A stretch of DNA of 64,000 bases from Bradyrhizobiaceae bacterium PARB1 (lineage in GTDB: Bacteria > Pseudomonadota > Alphaproteobacteria > Rhizobiales > Xanthobacteraceae): assembly GCA_002256345.1 (NCBI GenBank), contig NKIY01000001.1:248001-312000 (forward strand), in the 5' to 3' direction. This document shows, one piece after another, positions 45,206-54,128 of the stretch (position 1 is its first letter; each line of letters starts with the position of its first letter). The notes under the pieces were generated by a model, which was not told the DNA's origin, ran no database searches, and was given only the letters and a program-made list of their open reading frames with translations. The translations under genes were made by a program, and so were the position numbers.

Positions 45206-46873
45206 ATGACGAAATTGTTCCGCATGCGCCGACAGCAGACGATCCATGCTCGCGCCGAAGCCATCCACCGCGCGCACGCGGTCGCGGAGTACTTGCCCGA
45301 CGGCACCTTGGTCGATGCGAATCCCGCTTATCTGGAGATGATCGGCTATTCACTCGCCGAGATCTTAGGAAAGCATCACGGTATGCTCGTCCCGTCCTCG
45401 GTGCGGGATACTGAAGACTACCGGATCTTCTGGGCGCAGCTCGCCAAGGGAGAGAGGTCTTCCGGACGCTTCAAGAGGATCCTGAAGGGCGGTGCCGAAA
45501 TCTGAATTCAAGGCTCCTACTATCCGCTAAGAGACAAAGCCGGGCGCTGCGTCGGCATCATGGAAGTCGCCACGGACGTCACTCCGGAGCGGGCGCGCGC
45601 CATAGACGCCGAAGGCAAAGTGACGGCGATCGATCGGGCGCAGGCCGTCATCGAATTCGCCGTCGATGGAACGATCCTGACGGCAAACGAGAACTTTCTT
45701 AAGACCATCGGTTACGGCTTGGACGAAATCCGCGGGCGTCATCATCGCATGTTCGTGCCGCTAAACGAGGCAGAAAGCCCGGCATATGCAGAATTCTGGG
45801 CCGGCCTGGCCGAAGGCCGATACGACGCGGGCGAGTACAAGAGGATTGCAAAGGGAGGCAAGGAGTTGTGGCTTCTGGCGACCTACAATCCCATCTTTGA
45901 CGAGACCGGCAAGCCCTTCAAGGTCGTGAAGTTCGCGAACGACGTTACGCAGCAGAAGATGAACTCGGTGGACTACGGCGGGCAGATCGCGGCGATCGAG
46001 AAGTCCCAGGCGGTGATCGAATTCCGTATGGACGGAACGATCATACGAGCTAACCAGAACTTCCTCGACGCCGTCGGCTATTCGCTCGACGAGATCGTCG
46101 GTCGGCATCACGGCATGTTCGTGGACCCCGCGGAGCGCTCAACCGGCGCGTATACCGAGTTCTGGGCGGACCTCAACCGCGGCAATTATCGGTCGGACGA
46201 GTTCAGGCGCATCGGAAAGGGCGGCCGCGAACTCTGGATCCAGGCGTCCTACAATCCTATCCTCGATCTCAACGGGAAGCCTTTCAAGGTCGTGAAATAC
46301 GCGACCGATACCACGGCTCTGGCCATCGGACGGAGGAAGGCGTCGCGCGCGCATTCGCTGATCGAATCCGTGGCTGCGGGCAGCGAGGAGATGAGCGCTT
46401 CGATCCAGGAAATCTCCGCGACGATGTCCAAGTCTCGTCGGACGGCTGCCGAAGCGGCCGATCTCGTCAGAGTGGCGGACCTTCAGGCCTCGCGGCTCAA
46501 CGATGCGGCGCAGGCGATGGGAGGCATCGTCGAACTGATCGGCAACATCACAAGCCAGATCAACCTCCTCGCGCTGAATGCGACCATCGAGTCAGCGCGC
46601 GCCGGCGAGTCCGGGCGCGGCTTCGCCGTGGTTGCTTCGGAGGTGAAGAACCTCGCCAACCAGGCGAAGCAGGCGACCGACAAGATCACCGACGAGATTG
46701 CCGGTTTGAACGGCGTCAGCGGCGACGTGGTGAGCGCGCTGGCCGGCATCAAGCGAGCGATCGAGGATGTGCGGGAGTACGTCAACTCCACCGCGGCGGC
46801 CGTCGAGGAGCAGAGCGCGGTCACCGCCGACATGTCCGTCAACATGCAGAGGGCCGCCGCCGAGCTGTCGTGA
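45206..46873 (+). pseudogene. PAS-domain chemoreceptor interrupted by an in-frame TGA
   Basis: The frame is open from 45206 to 46873 except for one TGA at 45503-45505. It would encode about 555 residues: three PAS domains (each with YSL/GLDEI-G-HH-MFV, FWA-L--G-Y and KGG-E-W pattern) and a soluble methyl-accepting signalling domain with [20 protein letters not shown] near the end. In PAS repeats 2 and 3 the position of the stop is a Trp codon ([28 protein letters not shown]), so TGG to TGA is the likely change. The part downstream can also start at 45560 and would still carry two PAS domains. Either a nonsense mutation, a readthrough site or a sequencing error. Confidence 0.8.
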
Positions 46874-47213
46874 TCGGGTCGTCGGCCAAATATGCGTATT
46901 TCCGGAAAACCGTCGAGGCCTGAGAGTAGTCACCAAGATTCTTGGGCCACAAAGCCTTCGGCGCTCCTCAACTTGGGAGGAGCATCACGGGCGGCGAAAA
47001 AGCCCTCAGGGTTCAGGGGCGCAGAAGTCGCCAACGGTCGGCGGTGTCCGACGATCCATCGCTCTAGATGAAGGAAACGTCCCGCCTAAAACCGTATCTT
47101 CCTCCGAAACGAACAAATCCACCGCGTCGGTGGAACGAGCTCGCGACGTGAACATTGCACCGTCGCCCTGATGTCTACGTCCGACGTGCTGGCTCCCGTT
47201 AAAAGAGGTTTCC
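46874..47213. other. 340-bp gene-free region
   Basis: No coding frame with a ribosome-binding site was found. The region follows the broken chemoreceptor and should hold the promoter of the three-gene unit starting at 47214. A GGAAC at about 47135 has no good partner at the right spacing. Confidence 0.5.
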
Positions 47214-47438
47214 ATGACCGACGATCAGACGCCTTCGGTGACCGAGCAACTGTCGGACGTCACCGCGACCGTGACCGAGAGCGTGAAGTCCGCCGCGAGC
47301 ACCCTAAGTGGCGCGATCGAGGAAGGCCGGAAGCCCGGTAATTCGCTCGACACGCTGAGCAAGGTGGTGCGCCAGGCACCTCTCGCAGCATTGGTCGTCG
47401 CTTTTCTCGTCGGGCGGGCCTCGAAGAGGCGCTGGTGA
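47214..47438 (+). CDS. Small ElaB/DUF883-like membrane-tail protein
   Basis: The 74-residue protein has a long hydrophilic helical part (TEQLSDVTATVTESVKSAAS) and a C-terminal hydrophobic tail (APLAALVVAFLVGRASKRRW), the layout of ElaB/YqjD (DUF883) proteins that anchor in the inner membrane. AAAGAGG precedes the ATG. Its stop overlaps the next start. Confidence 0.65.
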   Translation: MTDDQTPSVTEQLSDVTATVTESVKSAASTLSGAIEEGRKPGNSLDTLSKVVRQAPLAALVVAFLVGRASKRRW

Positions 47439-47944
47439 TGCTCGACGAGCTAAACCGAAAGATCGACCGCGCCAAGCATGCCACCGCAGCCTATCTTCAT
47501 GATCAGATGGAACAGACCCAGACGCTCGCGGTCTCCTATGCGGTGGCTGTCGCCCTATACGCGGCCGCGGCCATCATCCTAATGGCTGCGATGCTTGTCG
47601 GCGCGATGGCTGGTTTTCGCTGGATCGAGATAAATTATGGGCTCGACCGAGCGTTAGGCGCGCTGGGTGATATCCTCGGATCATTCATGGTCCTTTGCAC
47701 CGCTCTCGCCATCTACCGCTTGAAACGCCCTTCCAAGCGCATCATGCCACGCGCGAGCCGATTGCCTGTCGCAATCAGCTCATCGCCGTCTTGCAACGAA
47801 ATCGCGCCGGCGGCGACCATCGCGTCGTTGCCCATCCGCAGCGGCGAGGCACGCGGCGGCTCCGCCGTGCCTGCACTCGTCATCGCGTCGTCTCTGATCG
47901 GATGGGCGTGGCTGCGGCGACGAAATTCACGACGATCAGCCTAG
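47438..47944 (+). CDS. Membrane protein with two central spans
   Basis: The 168-residue product starts MLDELNRKIDRAKHATAAYL and then has two hydrophobic stretches (VSYAVAVALYAAAAIILMAA and ILGSFMVLCTALAIYR). It resembles the phage holin superfamily III-type membrane proteins found next to ElaB-like genes, but I assign no function. The C-terminal 60 residues are Ser/Arg-rich and end in another short hydrophobic part (PALVIASSLIGWAWLRRR). It overlaps the preceding gene in TGATG. Confidence 0.6.
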   Translation: MLDELNRKIDRAKHATAAYLHDQMEQTQTLAVSYAVAVALYAAAAIILMAAMLVGAMAGFRWIEINYGLDRALGALGDILGSFMVLCTALAIYRLKRPSKRIMPRASRLPVAISSSPSCNEIAPAATIASLPIRSGEARGGSAVPALVIASSLIGWAWLRRRNSRRSA

Positions 47945-47967
47945 GCTGACCATGGGGGAGTTTGCAG

Positions 47968-49947
47968 ATGCGTATAGATCCTCCAATCCAGAACGAGATT
48001 ATCGATTCGAAGCGAGAGGCCACAGGTCTGGTCGCGGCTGTGGCAAGCGCGATTCTCGCGGCCATGATCATCGCAGCCTTGTATTTCGGTCGGGATATCT
48101 TCGTCCCGATGGCGTTGGCGATCCTCCTCACCTTCGTCCTGGCACCCGCGGTGCACGCCCTGCAGCATATCCGCGTGCCACGTAGTCTCGCCGTAGTAGG
48201 GGTCGTGTTGTGTGCATTCGCATGCATCCTAGGCTTGGCCAGCCTCTTTGCGGCGCAGTTGAACGATCTGGCCGGCGAGCTTCCCAAGTACCAGACGACG
48301 ATCAGTCAGAAAATCAGTTCGCTCCGGAGCACGACGGCCGGACGAGGGACGCTGGAACGCGCCTCCGACATGCTCAAGGACCTGAGCAAGGAGCTGGACA
48401 AGCCCGCGCCTGCGGTTCGCAGCGGCTCCCCGGGGCAGGTCTCCCTGACGCCGTCCGGAGTGGTCACGCCGGTCCCGGTTGAGGTCCGGCAGCCCGATCC
48501 CAGCGCTCTCGAGAACCTGCGAACCGTTCTTTCACCCCTGATCCACCCGCTGGCGACGACCGGGATCATCGTCATCTTCGTGATCTTCATTCTGATTCAG
48601 AGAGAGGACCTCCGGAACCGCCTTATCCGGCTGGCCGGCGCACACGATCTGCAGCGTACGACCGCCGCGCTCGACGACGCGGCCGGGCGTCTCAGCCGGC
48701 TTTTTCTCACCCAGATCGCCGTAAACGGCGCCTTCGGCATCGTGATCGGTCTGGGACTTTGGGCAATAGGCATCCCGAGCCCGATTCTTTGGGGCATCCT
48801 TGCTGCCGTGCTGCGCTTCGTGCCGTATGTCGGCGCCGTCATAGCGGCTGCGTTCCCTCTGATATTGGCCGTCGCCGTCGATCCGGGCTGGTGGCTTCTG
48901 CTATGGACGGCGATCCTGTTCCTTGTTGTCGAACCGTTTGTCGGCCATGGCATCGAACCTCTGGTCTATGGACGCAGCACAGGCCTCTCGCCCGTCGCCG
49001 TCGTCGTGGCCGCTACCTTCTGGACCGCCCTGTGGGGGCCGATCGGGCTCGTCCTCGCCACCCCGCTCACGGTGTGTCTCGTGGTCCTCGGTCGTCACGT
49101 GGAAAAGCTGCAATTCCTGGACGTCATGTTCGGCGACAGACCGGCTTTGACGCCACCCGAGATCTTCTACCAGCGCATGCTCGCCGGAGACCCTACGGAA
49201 GCCGCCGAAAAGGCCGAGCAGTTCCTGAAGGAGCGCTCGCTGGCTTCCTACTACGACCAGGTCGCCGTGCCGGGACTACGCCTCGCGCAGAACGACTCGG
49301 ACCGAGGCGCGCTTCAGCTCGAGCGGCAGGCAAAACTGCGGGACTCGGTCCTTGAATTCACGTCGGACTTGGCCGAAATCGATGAAGATGACGAGGATGA
49401 CGTCCGAACGACGGATACGGAGGCCGCGACCGCAGTGGATCACGGCTCCGAGGAGGAGTCCGCGGAGCGCATGCCCGTCCTCAAACGGGAGGATCTGGCG
49501 CCAGCGTGGCACGGAGATCCGGTGGTTCTCTGCGTGGCAGGACGATCCTTGATCGACGAAGCCGCCGCCTTGGCGATGGCACACCTCGCCGAGGTGCATG
49601 GGATCGCCGCCAAGACCGAGCCATCCGAGGCGCTCGCCAACACCAACATCGTTCGACTGCAGCAGGATGGCGTGCAGGTTGTTTGTCTCGTCCACATGGG
49701 CGACGAGGTGTCGTCGCACACCCGTTTCGCGATCAGACGCCTGAAGCGAAGGATGCCGAGAGCCCGGATCATGCTCTGCTGGTGGTCGGGTCGGATCGAT
49801 GAAGACACCGCGGAGCGACGTCGTTTGGAGGCAAGGGCGGATCTCGTCGCGACGTCCCCCAGTCGTGCGCTCGCTGTCCTTCTGGATGCCGCGTCGGTCT
49901 CAATCACCAATCAGTCCGAAACCGAGCCCGCGGCACTCTCAAACTGA
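47968..49947 (+). CDS. AI-2E family transporter with long cytoplasmic C-terminus
   Basis: The 659-residue protein (ATG at 47968; TTG at 47962 is possible) has the PerM/AI-2E exporter layout in its first 360 residues: membrane pairs at about 20-65, a soluble insert with a Pro-rich part at 110-165, and 4-6 membrane segments (GIPSPILWGILAAVLRFVPY). About 300 residues follow, which is much longer than in usual members (350-380 in total). The last part (PVVLCVAGRSLIDEAAALAM, RIMLCWWSGRIDEDTAERRR) looks like a Rossmann-type alpha-beta domain. Substrate unknown. It is the third gene of the unit starting at 47214. Confidence 0.8.
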   Translation: MRIDPPIQNEIIDSKREATGLVAAVASAILAAMIIAALYFGRDIFVPMALAILLTFVLAPAVHALQHIRVPRSLAVVGVVLCAFACILGLASLFAAQLNDLAGELPKYQTTISQKISSLRSTTAGRGTLERASDMLKDLSKELDKPAPAVRSGSPGQVSLTPSGVVTPVPVEVRQPDPSALENLRTVLSPLIHPLATTGIIVIFVIFILIQREDLRNRLIRLAGAHDLQRTTAALDDAAGRLSRLFLTQIAVNGAFGIVIGLGLWAIGIPSPILWGILAAVLRFVPYVGAVIAAAFPLILAVAVDPGWWLLLWTAILFLVVEPFVGHGIEPLVYGRSTGLSPVAVVVAATFWTALWGPIGLVLATPLTVCLVVLGRHVEKLQFLDVMFGDRPALTPPEIFYQRMLAGDPTEAAEKAEQFLKERSLASYYDQVAVPGLRLAQNDSDRGALQLERQAKLRDSVLEFTSDLAEIDEDDEDDVRTTDTEAATAVDHGSEEESAERMPVLKREDLAPAWHGDPVVLCVAGRSLIDEAAALAMAHLAEVHGIAAKTEPSEALANTNIVRLQQDGVQVVCLVHMGDEVSSHTRFAIRRLKRRMPRARIMLCWWSGRIDEDTAERRRLEARADLVATSPSRALAVLLDAASVSITNQSETEPAALSN

Positions 49948-49987
49948 AATCTACAGCGGACGCGCGGCGAAAGAGCGCTTGTGCCGC

Positions 49988-50014
49988 GGCCGTCCGTCGA
50001 CGTGACGGACGGCC
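49988..50014. terminator. Perfect 11-bp hairpin after the AI-2E gene
   Basis: GGCCGTCCGTC and GACGGACGGCC are separated by GACGT. The hairpin lies 40 bp after the stop codon; there is no T-run, so termination is plausible but not certain. Confidence 0.55.
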
Positions 50015-50050
50015 GTCTCGGCGACGTTATGACCGGTATTGGGCCGACGC

Positions 50051-50084
50051 ACATCGCGATGGAACTTTAGTTCCATCGCGATGT
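50051..50084. promoter_or_regulatory. Perfect 15-bp inverted repeat overlapping an EcfG-type promoter
   Basis: ACATCGCGATGGAAC and GTTCCATCGCGATGT are separated by TTTA only. Within the dyad, GGAAC at 50061-50065 is followed by 17 bases and GTT at 50082-50084... the match reads GGAAC-N17-GTT. The dyad lies 45 bp before the start of the ferritin-like gene and could be a promoter overlapped by an operator, or a hairpin in a longer transcript. Confidence 0.55.
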
Positions 50085-50128
50085 TGTGAACTGCTGGGCC
50101 CGTGGGGGGCCGTCTCAAGGAAACGCAC

Positions 50129-50635
50129 ATGGCCAAAAAACCGAAACTGCTGTCGGATCTTTTTCATGACACTCTCAAGGATGTGTATTTCGCTGAGAAG
50201 AAGATACTAGCCACCCTCCCGAAAATGGCGAAAGCCGCGCAATCTCCAGAACTCTCGGCCGCCTTCGTGAAGCATCACAAGGAGACGACGGTCCAGATCA
50301 AGCGGCTGGAAAGGGTTTTCAAGATTTTCGGAAAGAAGCCCACAGCCAAGAAATGCGAAGCCATCATGGGCATCACCAAGGAAGGTGCCGAGATCATGAG
50401 CGAATACAAAGGCATGCCCGCACTCGATGCAGGGCTCGCCGCTTCGGCACAGGCCGTGGAGCATTATGAAATTTCGAGGTACGGTACGCTTTCGACGTGG
50501 GCGAAAGAGCTGGGTCTCAAGGACGCGGTGACGCTACTCGACGCGACGCTCAAGGAAGAGAAGGCGACCGATGCTGCGCTTTCCACGTTGGCGAAGTCGG
50601 TCGTGAACGTCGAAGCCGAACAAGACCTGCAATGA
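50129..50635 (+). CDS. DUF892 ferritin-like protein (YciE/YciF type)
   Basis: The 168-residue protein from the ATG at 50129 belongs to the YciF/DUF892 ferritin-like family: LSDLFHDTLKDVYFAEKKIL, AAFVKHHKETTVQIKRLERV and AVEHYEISRYGTLSTWAKEL carry the Glu and His residues of a di-metal four-helix bundle. These proteins are induced by stress and probably bind iron. A GAAACGCAC stretch precedes the ATG (MAKKPKLL). An EcfG-type promoter lies 45 bp upstream. Confidence 0.9.
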   Translation: MAKKPKLLSDLFHDTLKDVYFAEKKILATLPKMAKAAQSPELSAAFVKHHKETTVQIKRLERVFKIFGKKPTAKKCEAIMGITKEGAEIMSEYKGMPALDAGLAASAQAVEHYEISRYGTLSTWAKELGLKDAVTLLDATLKEEKATDAALSTLAKSVVNVEAEQDLQ

Positions 50636-50721
50636 AACTGCGGTACCGCTGCGCCTCCGTCAGTGGGGCGCAGCCTTACCTTTTCATCGGCCTGGTTCTC
50701 ACCTGATGGGCGAATGTCGGG

Positions 50722-51981
50722 ATGATGTTACTCGTCGCCTTCGGGGCGCTGGTCCTTCTTACCGCCTGGCTCCCGATGATCCTGAAGGAAGCGCCTTTGT
50801 CGCTTCCTATCGTGTGTGTCGCGATCGGAGCAATGGCCGGGGCGTCGTCGATCTTCACCGTGCCGCACCCGGCGTCCAATCTACCGGCAGTCGAAAAGAT
50901 GACGGAACTCGTCGTCATCATCTCATTGATGGGTGCGGCGCTAAAGATCGATCGGAAGATCGGATGGCGGTCATGGGCGACGACCTGGCGCCTCCTGGCG
51001 ATCGCAATGCCTCTGACGATCGGCGCGCTGGCACTGGTAGGCTACGCTTTGCTCGGCCTTTCCACGGCTTCCGCACTTCTGCTTGCGGCAGCTCTGGCTC
51101 CGACCGATCCTGTTCTCGCAAGCGACGTCCAGGTGGGGCCGCCGAAGTCTGGCGAGGAGGACGACACGCGCTTCGCGCTTACTTCCGAGGCCGGACTGAA
51201 CGATGGTCTCGCATTCCCATTCGTGATGTGCGCGATCGCCATGGCGAACGCGCCCGATAGCCCTGTCGGTTGGTTAGGCCGGTGGCTTTACGTCGATGTC
51301 GTATGGCGGCTTGGTGTCGGGGTGGCTGTCGGAGCTGTCCTGGGCTACGGCTTGGGATGGCTCGTCTTCCGCATTCCGAATCGAGCCGAACTGTCGCGCA
51401 CCGGAGACGGTTTCGTGGCACTGGGAATAACCGTACTGGTGTTCGGTCTCTCCGAAAGCGTGCACGGATACGGCTTCGTTTCCGTATTTGTATCCGGTCT
51501 GGCGTTGCGGGCGGCCGAACGAGATCATGAATATCACCAGACGCTTCACGATTTCGCGGAGCAGCTCGAGCGACTTCTCATGATGATCCTGCTGGTCCTG
51601 TTCGGAGGAGCTCTTGCCTCCAGCCAACTGCTCGGCGCACTCAGTTGGGATGCGGCGGTCTACGCGATCGTCGCGATCTTCGTCGTACGGCCGTTGACGG
51701 CGTGGATCTCTCTAAGCGGGACGACGTGCCCGTTGGTCGAACGCGGAGTGGTCAGCTTCTTCGGCATACGGGGAGTGGGATCCGTCTACTACCTCGCATA
51801 CGCTCTTCAGAAGGGTAGCTTCGGCGGAGCGGAGATCATGTGGAGCGCGACCGCTTTCATAATCCTCGCCTCCATCCTTCTCCACGGCGTCACAGTCACT
51901 CCGACGATGCGTCTGATCGATCGGCGTCGGGACCAAGGCGCCACGGCCCGCGAGGAGAGAGCGATCGCGGAAGGTCCATGA
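50722..51981 (+). CDS. Cation:proton antiporter (NhaP type)
   Basis: The 419-residue membrane protein has about 12 hydrophobic segments and the CPA1-type motif: LAPTDPVLASDVQVGP with an Asp in the ion path, followed by LTSEAGLNDGLAFPFVM with the Asn-Asp pair. It exchanges Na+ or K+ for H+ across the inner membrane. It starts 86 bp after the ferritin-like gene, on the same strand. FFGIRGVGSVYYLAYAL near the C-terminus is typical for the family. Confidence 0.9.
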   Translation: MMLLVAFGALVLLTAWLPMILKEAPLSLPIVCVAIGAMAGASSIFTVPHPASNLPAVEKMTELVVIISLMGAALKIDRKIGWRSWATTWRLLAIAMPLTIGALALVGYALLGLSTASALLLAAALAPTDPVLASDVQVGPPKSGEEDDTRFALTSEAGLNDGLAFPFVMCAIAMANAPDSPVGWLGRWLYVDVVWRLGVGVAVGAVLGYGLGWLVFRIPNRAELSRTGDGFVALGITVLVFGLSESVHGYGFVSVFVSGLALRAAERDHEYHQTLHDFAEQLERLLMMILLVLFGGALASSQLLGALSWDAAVYAIVAIFVVRPLTAWISLSGTTCPLVERGVVSFFGIRGVGSVYYLAYALQKGSFGGAEIMWSATAFIILASILLHGVTVTPTMRLIDRRRDQGATAREERAIAEGP

Positions 51982-52149
51982 AGCTCCGGCATCGTTCAGT
52001 TGAGCCCCGAAGGTCTCCAACGGACAAACGCGGCGACGTGCTCTGTTTCGAGAGTCGGGTGCTTGCCTTACCGTCCGGGTCTCGATTACCCTTAGCGCCA
52101 GCCGTAAACGATCGGTCTTACGACCGCGGCCGGAAAGTAGGGGGGACGC

Positions 52150-52410
52150 ATGCAGGACGCGGAAATCGGTTGGATCGCAGCGATCATCGTGGGCGGCTTT
52201 GCCGGCTGGTTCGCTGAGATGTTCATGAAGTCGGGGACCGGTATCTTCATGAACATTATTCTCGGCATCGTCGGTGCCGCGCTCGGCAACTGGCTATTGA
52301 AAATCCTCGGTATCTCTTTGGGTGGCTGGGTCGGATATCTGATCGCCGGCTTCGTGGGCGCCTGCATCATCATCGCGTTGTGGCGTCTGGTCCGGGGGCG
52401 ATCCGTCTAG
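52150..52410 (+). CDS. GlsB/YeaQ/YmgE family membrane protein
   Basis: The 86-residue protein has three hydrophobic segments with Gly-rich turns (AAIIVGGFAGWFAEMFMKSG, FMNIILGIVGAALGNWLL, VGYLIAGFVGACIIIALWRL), the layout of transglycosylase-associated/GlsB stress proteins. It is often induced by stress; molecular function is unknown. GGGGGGACGC precedes the ATG. Confidence 0.85.
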   Translation: MQDAEIGWIAAIIVGGFAGWFAEMFMKSGTGIFMNIILGIVGAALGNWLLKILGISLGGWVGYLIAGFVGACIIIALWRLVRGRSV

Positions 52411-52470
52411 CTCGGTTCTTCGGGAAAGGGCGCTCGATTGAGGCCTTATGGGCGGCTTTGTTGGATCTAG

Positions 52471-52676
52471 GCTGCCAGGCGCCGCAGGGCGCGATCGGAC
52501 GGCGCCGAAGGTCTCGCGACCTCCCGCGACGGCGACCGGCTGACGCCTCTCCTTCACCGGACAGGGGCTGAATTCCTCTGCGCAGCAAGGTTCATGTTAC
52601 GGTTAGACCTCGCCGCCTCCGGACCGGCCTCACGGCCGGCGCGGCGGTGCGGATTCCCACGGAAATCGTGTTAGCC
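52471..52676. repeat. Island repeat, copy A (about 205 bp)
   Basis: The segment from CTGCCAGGCGCCGCAGGGCG to about GTGTTAGCCGG is repeated in inverted orientation at 59045-59265. Shared blocks include GCAGGGCGCGATCGGACGGC, TCTCGCGACCTCCCGCGACG, TTCACCGGACAGGGGC and GACCTCGCCGCCTCCGGACC; identity looks close to 85-90 percent by eye with small indels. It contains several short dyads (for example CCGGCCTCACGGCCGG). It belongs to a different family from the repeats in the left third of the window. Confidence 0.85.
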
Positions 52677-52678
52677 GG

Positions 52679-52906
52679 TCACCGTCCGCCGAAATAGGCC
52701 TGTACGACCCGGAGCGCGCCCTCGGGTTCGTCAAACTTGTCGGCCGCGAAGCTCTTCATCGGGCTCCAATGAGGACCGTGCGCGGTGATCCCAAATCTTC
52801 CGTCCTCACCCCGGCGAACGCGCCCGATGATCTCCTGCCGTTCGGTCCATACGAGGAGCCAGGTCTCGGCGAATTCGTTGTGCGGTTGTAGTTCGATCGT
52901 CGCCAT
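52679..52906 (-). CDS. Small hypothetical protein, 75 residues
   Basis: The product starts MATIELQPHNEFAETWLLVW and is Trp-rich with a central GRFGITAHGPHWSPMKSF stretch. I recognise no domain name, although small proteins of this type occur in Bradyrhizobium relatives. The stop lies a few bases from repeat copy A, and the start is divergent from the cluster beginning at 53046. Confidence 0.5.
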   Translation of the reverse strand: MATIELQPHNEFAETWLLVWTERQEIIGRVRRGEDGRFGITAHGPHWSPMKSFAADKFDEPEGALRVVQAYFGGR

Positions 52907-53045
52907 GCGGTTGTTCCGAAAAGGATTCGGACAACGCGCAGATGCTTCCCAAGTTGCCGGCCAGGAACAAGGTTGGAATTGCGGACTTCAAACGGCGCAA
53001 CCATGTGAGGGCCGTATCATTCTTGCTCCTTCAACCAACCGATCC

Positions 53046-54128
53046 ATGGACAATTTATTCGATTTTGCGAGGAGAGCCTCGGAACGTGCGGCAGATGCCG
53101 ATGGCGACGCGCGAATTTCGGATGCCACTTGGGAAGACTTCCGGGACAGCGGCGTCGGAACGAGCCCGCTGCCGACGGAGCTCGGCGGCTTGGGGCTATG
53201 GGAGCCCCAGCAGGGCGAGCGTCTTTGCCAGATACTGAGAGCATTGGGCGGCGCGGACCTGTCGATTGCCCGGCTGTACGAGGGACACCTCAACGCCGTT
53301 GGTCTGGTGTGCCGCTACGGATCCCGAGAACAGATCGAGAGGCTGGCTTCGGATGTGCGCGCCGGAGCCTTGTCCGCGGTCTGGGGAGCGGACGACGCTG
53401 AGGGGCTTTCGATCGTCTCGGGCGAAGGCGCCGATGTGCTCAAAGGCCGTAAGATACTCGCCTCCGGAGCCGGCTTCGTGACGCGTCCCCTGGTCACCGC
53501 CAAGGGACCACTGGGACAGCAGATGTGCCTCATCGATCTCGAACCGGGGTATGCTCATGATATCGCAGGTTGGCAGGCCCAAGGAATGCGCGCCACTGCG
53601 ACGGGAATCGTGAGTTTCACGGGACGGCCGGTCAATGGTCGGGAAATCGTCGGCGGGCCGGGAGACTTCATGCGGCAGCCGCATTTTTCCGGAGGGGCTT
53701 GGCGGTTCTGCGCCGCACATGTCGGCGCGACGGAGCGCTTGGTCGACTTGTTTCGGGATCATCTGCGTGTATCCGGAAGAGGGGGCGATGCCTACCAACT
53801 GGAGCGCCTAGCCGGCTGCGTCGCGGACGCGACGACGGCACGTTTCTGGGTCGAGGACGCCGCGAAGCGATTGGCCATGGATGTTAGGTCCGAAGGCATC
53901 GTCGCGTTCGTCAATCTCACCCGCATGGTCGTCGAGCGCTCCGCGCTGAACGTCATAGAGCGGGTCCAGAAGGGCATCGGGCTGCGAGCGTTCGTTCGCC
54001 CGAACAATGTGGAACGCATCTGCCGTGACCTGACGACGTATCTGCGTCAACCGGTGCCGGACTTGGCCATGAGTGATGGCGCGCGATTTTTTCTCGATTC
54101 ATCGCTGCCGGTGGGGGACCTAGGATGA
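53046..54128 (+). CDS. Acyl-CoA dehydrogenase-like protein
   Basis: The 360-residue protein is related to acyl-CoA dehydrogenases (PLPTELGGLGLWEPQQGERL near 45, GGADLSIARLYEGHLNAVGL near 75, and a C-terminal four-helix region). It is divergent: the standard FAD-binding CxLTEPxAGSD loop reads AVWGADDAEGLSI, and the C-terminal GGxGxxxE element is replaced. It may therefore have another activity. Its stop overlaps the start of the PIG-L gene by four bases, so the three genes 53046-55434 are one operon. Confidence 0.75.
   Translation: MDNLFDFARRASERAADADGDARISDATWEDFRDSGVGTSPLPTELGGLGLWEPQQGERLCQILRALGGADLSIARLYEGHLNAVGLVCRYGSREQIERLASDVRAGALSAVWGADDAEGLSIVSGEGADVLKGRKILASGAGFVTRPLVTAKGPLGQQMCLIDLEPGYAHDIAGWQAQGMRATATGIVSFTGRPVNGREIVGGPGDFMRQPHFSGGAWRFCAAHVGATERLVDLFRDHLRVSGRGGDAYQLERLAGCVADATTARFWVEDAAKRLAMDVRSEGIVAFVNLTRMVVERSALNVIERVQKGIGLRAFVRPNNVERICRDLTTYLRQPVPDLAMSDGARFFLDSSLPVGDLG

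Noticed and set aside
47135-47163. GGAAC resembling an EcfG promoter upstream of the ElaB-like gene
   Set aside because: At the required spacing the second element reads ATT rather than GTT.
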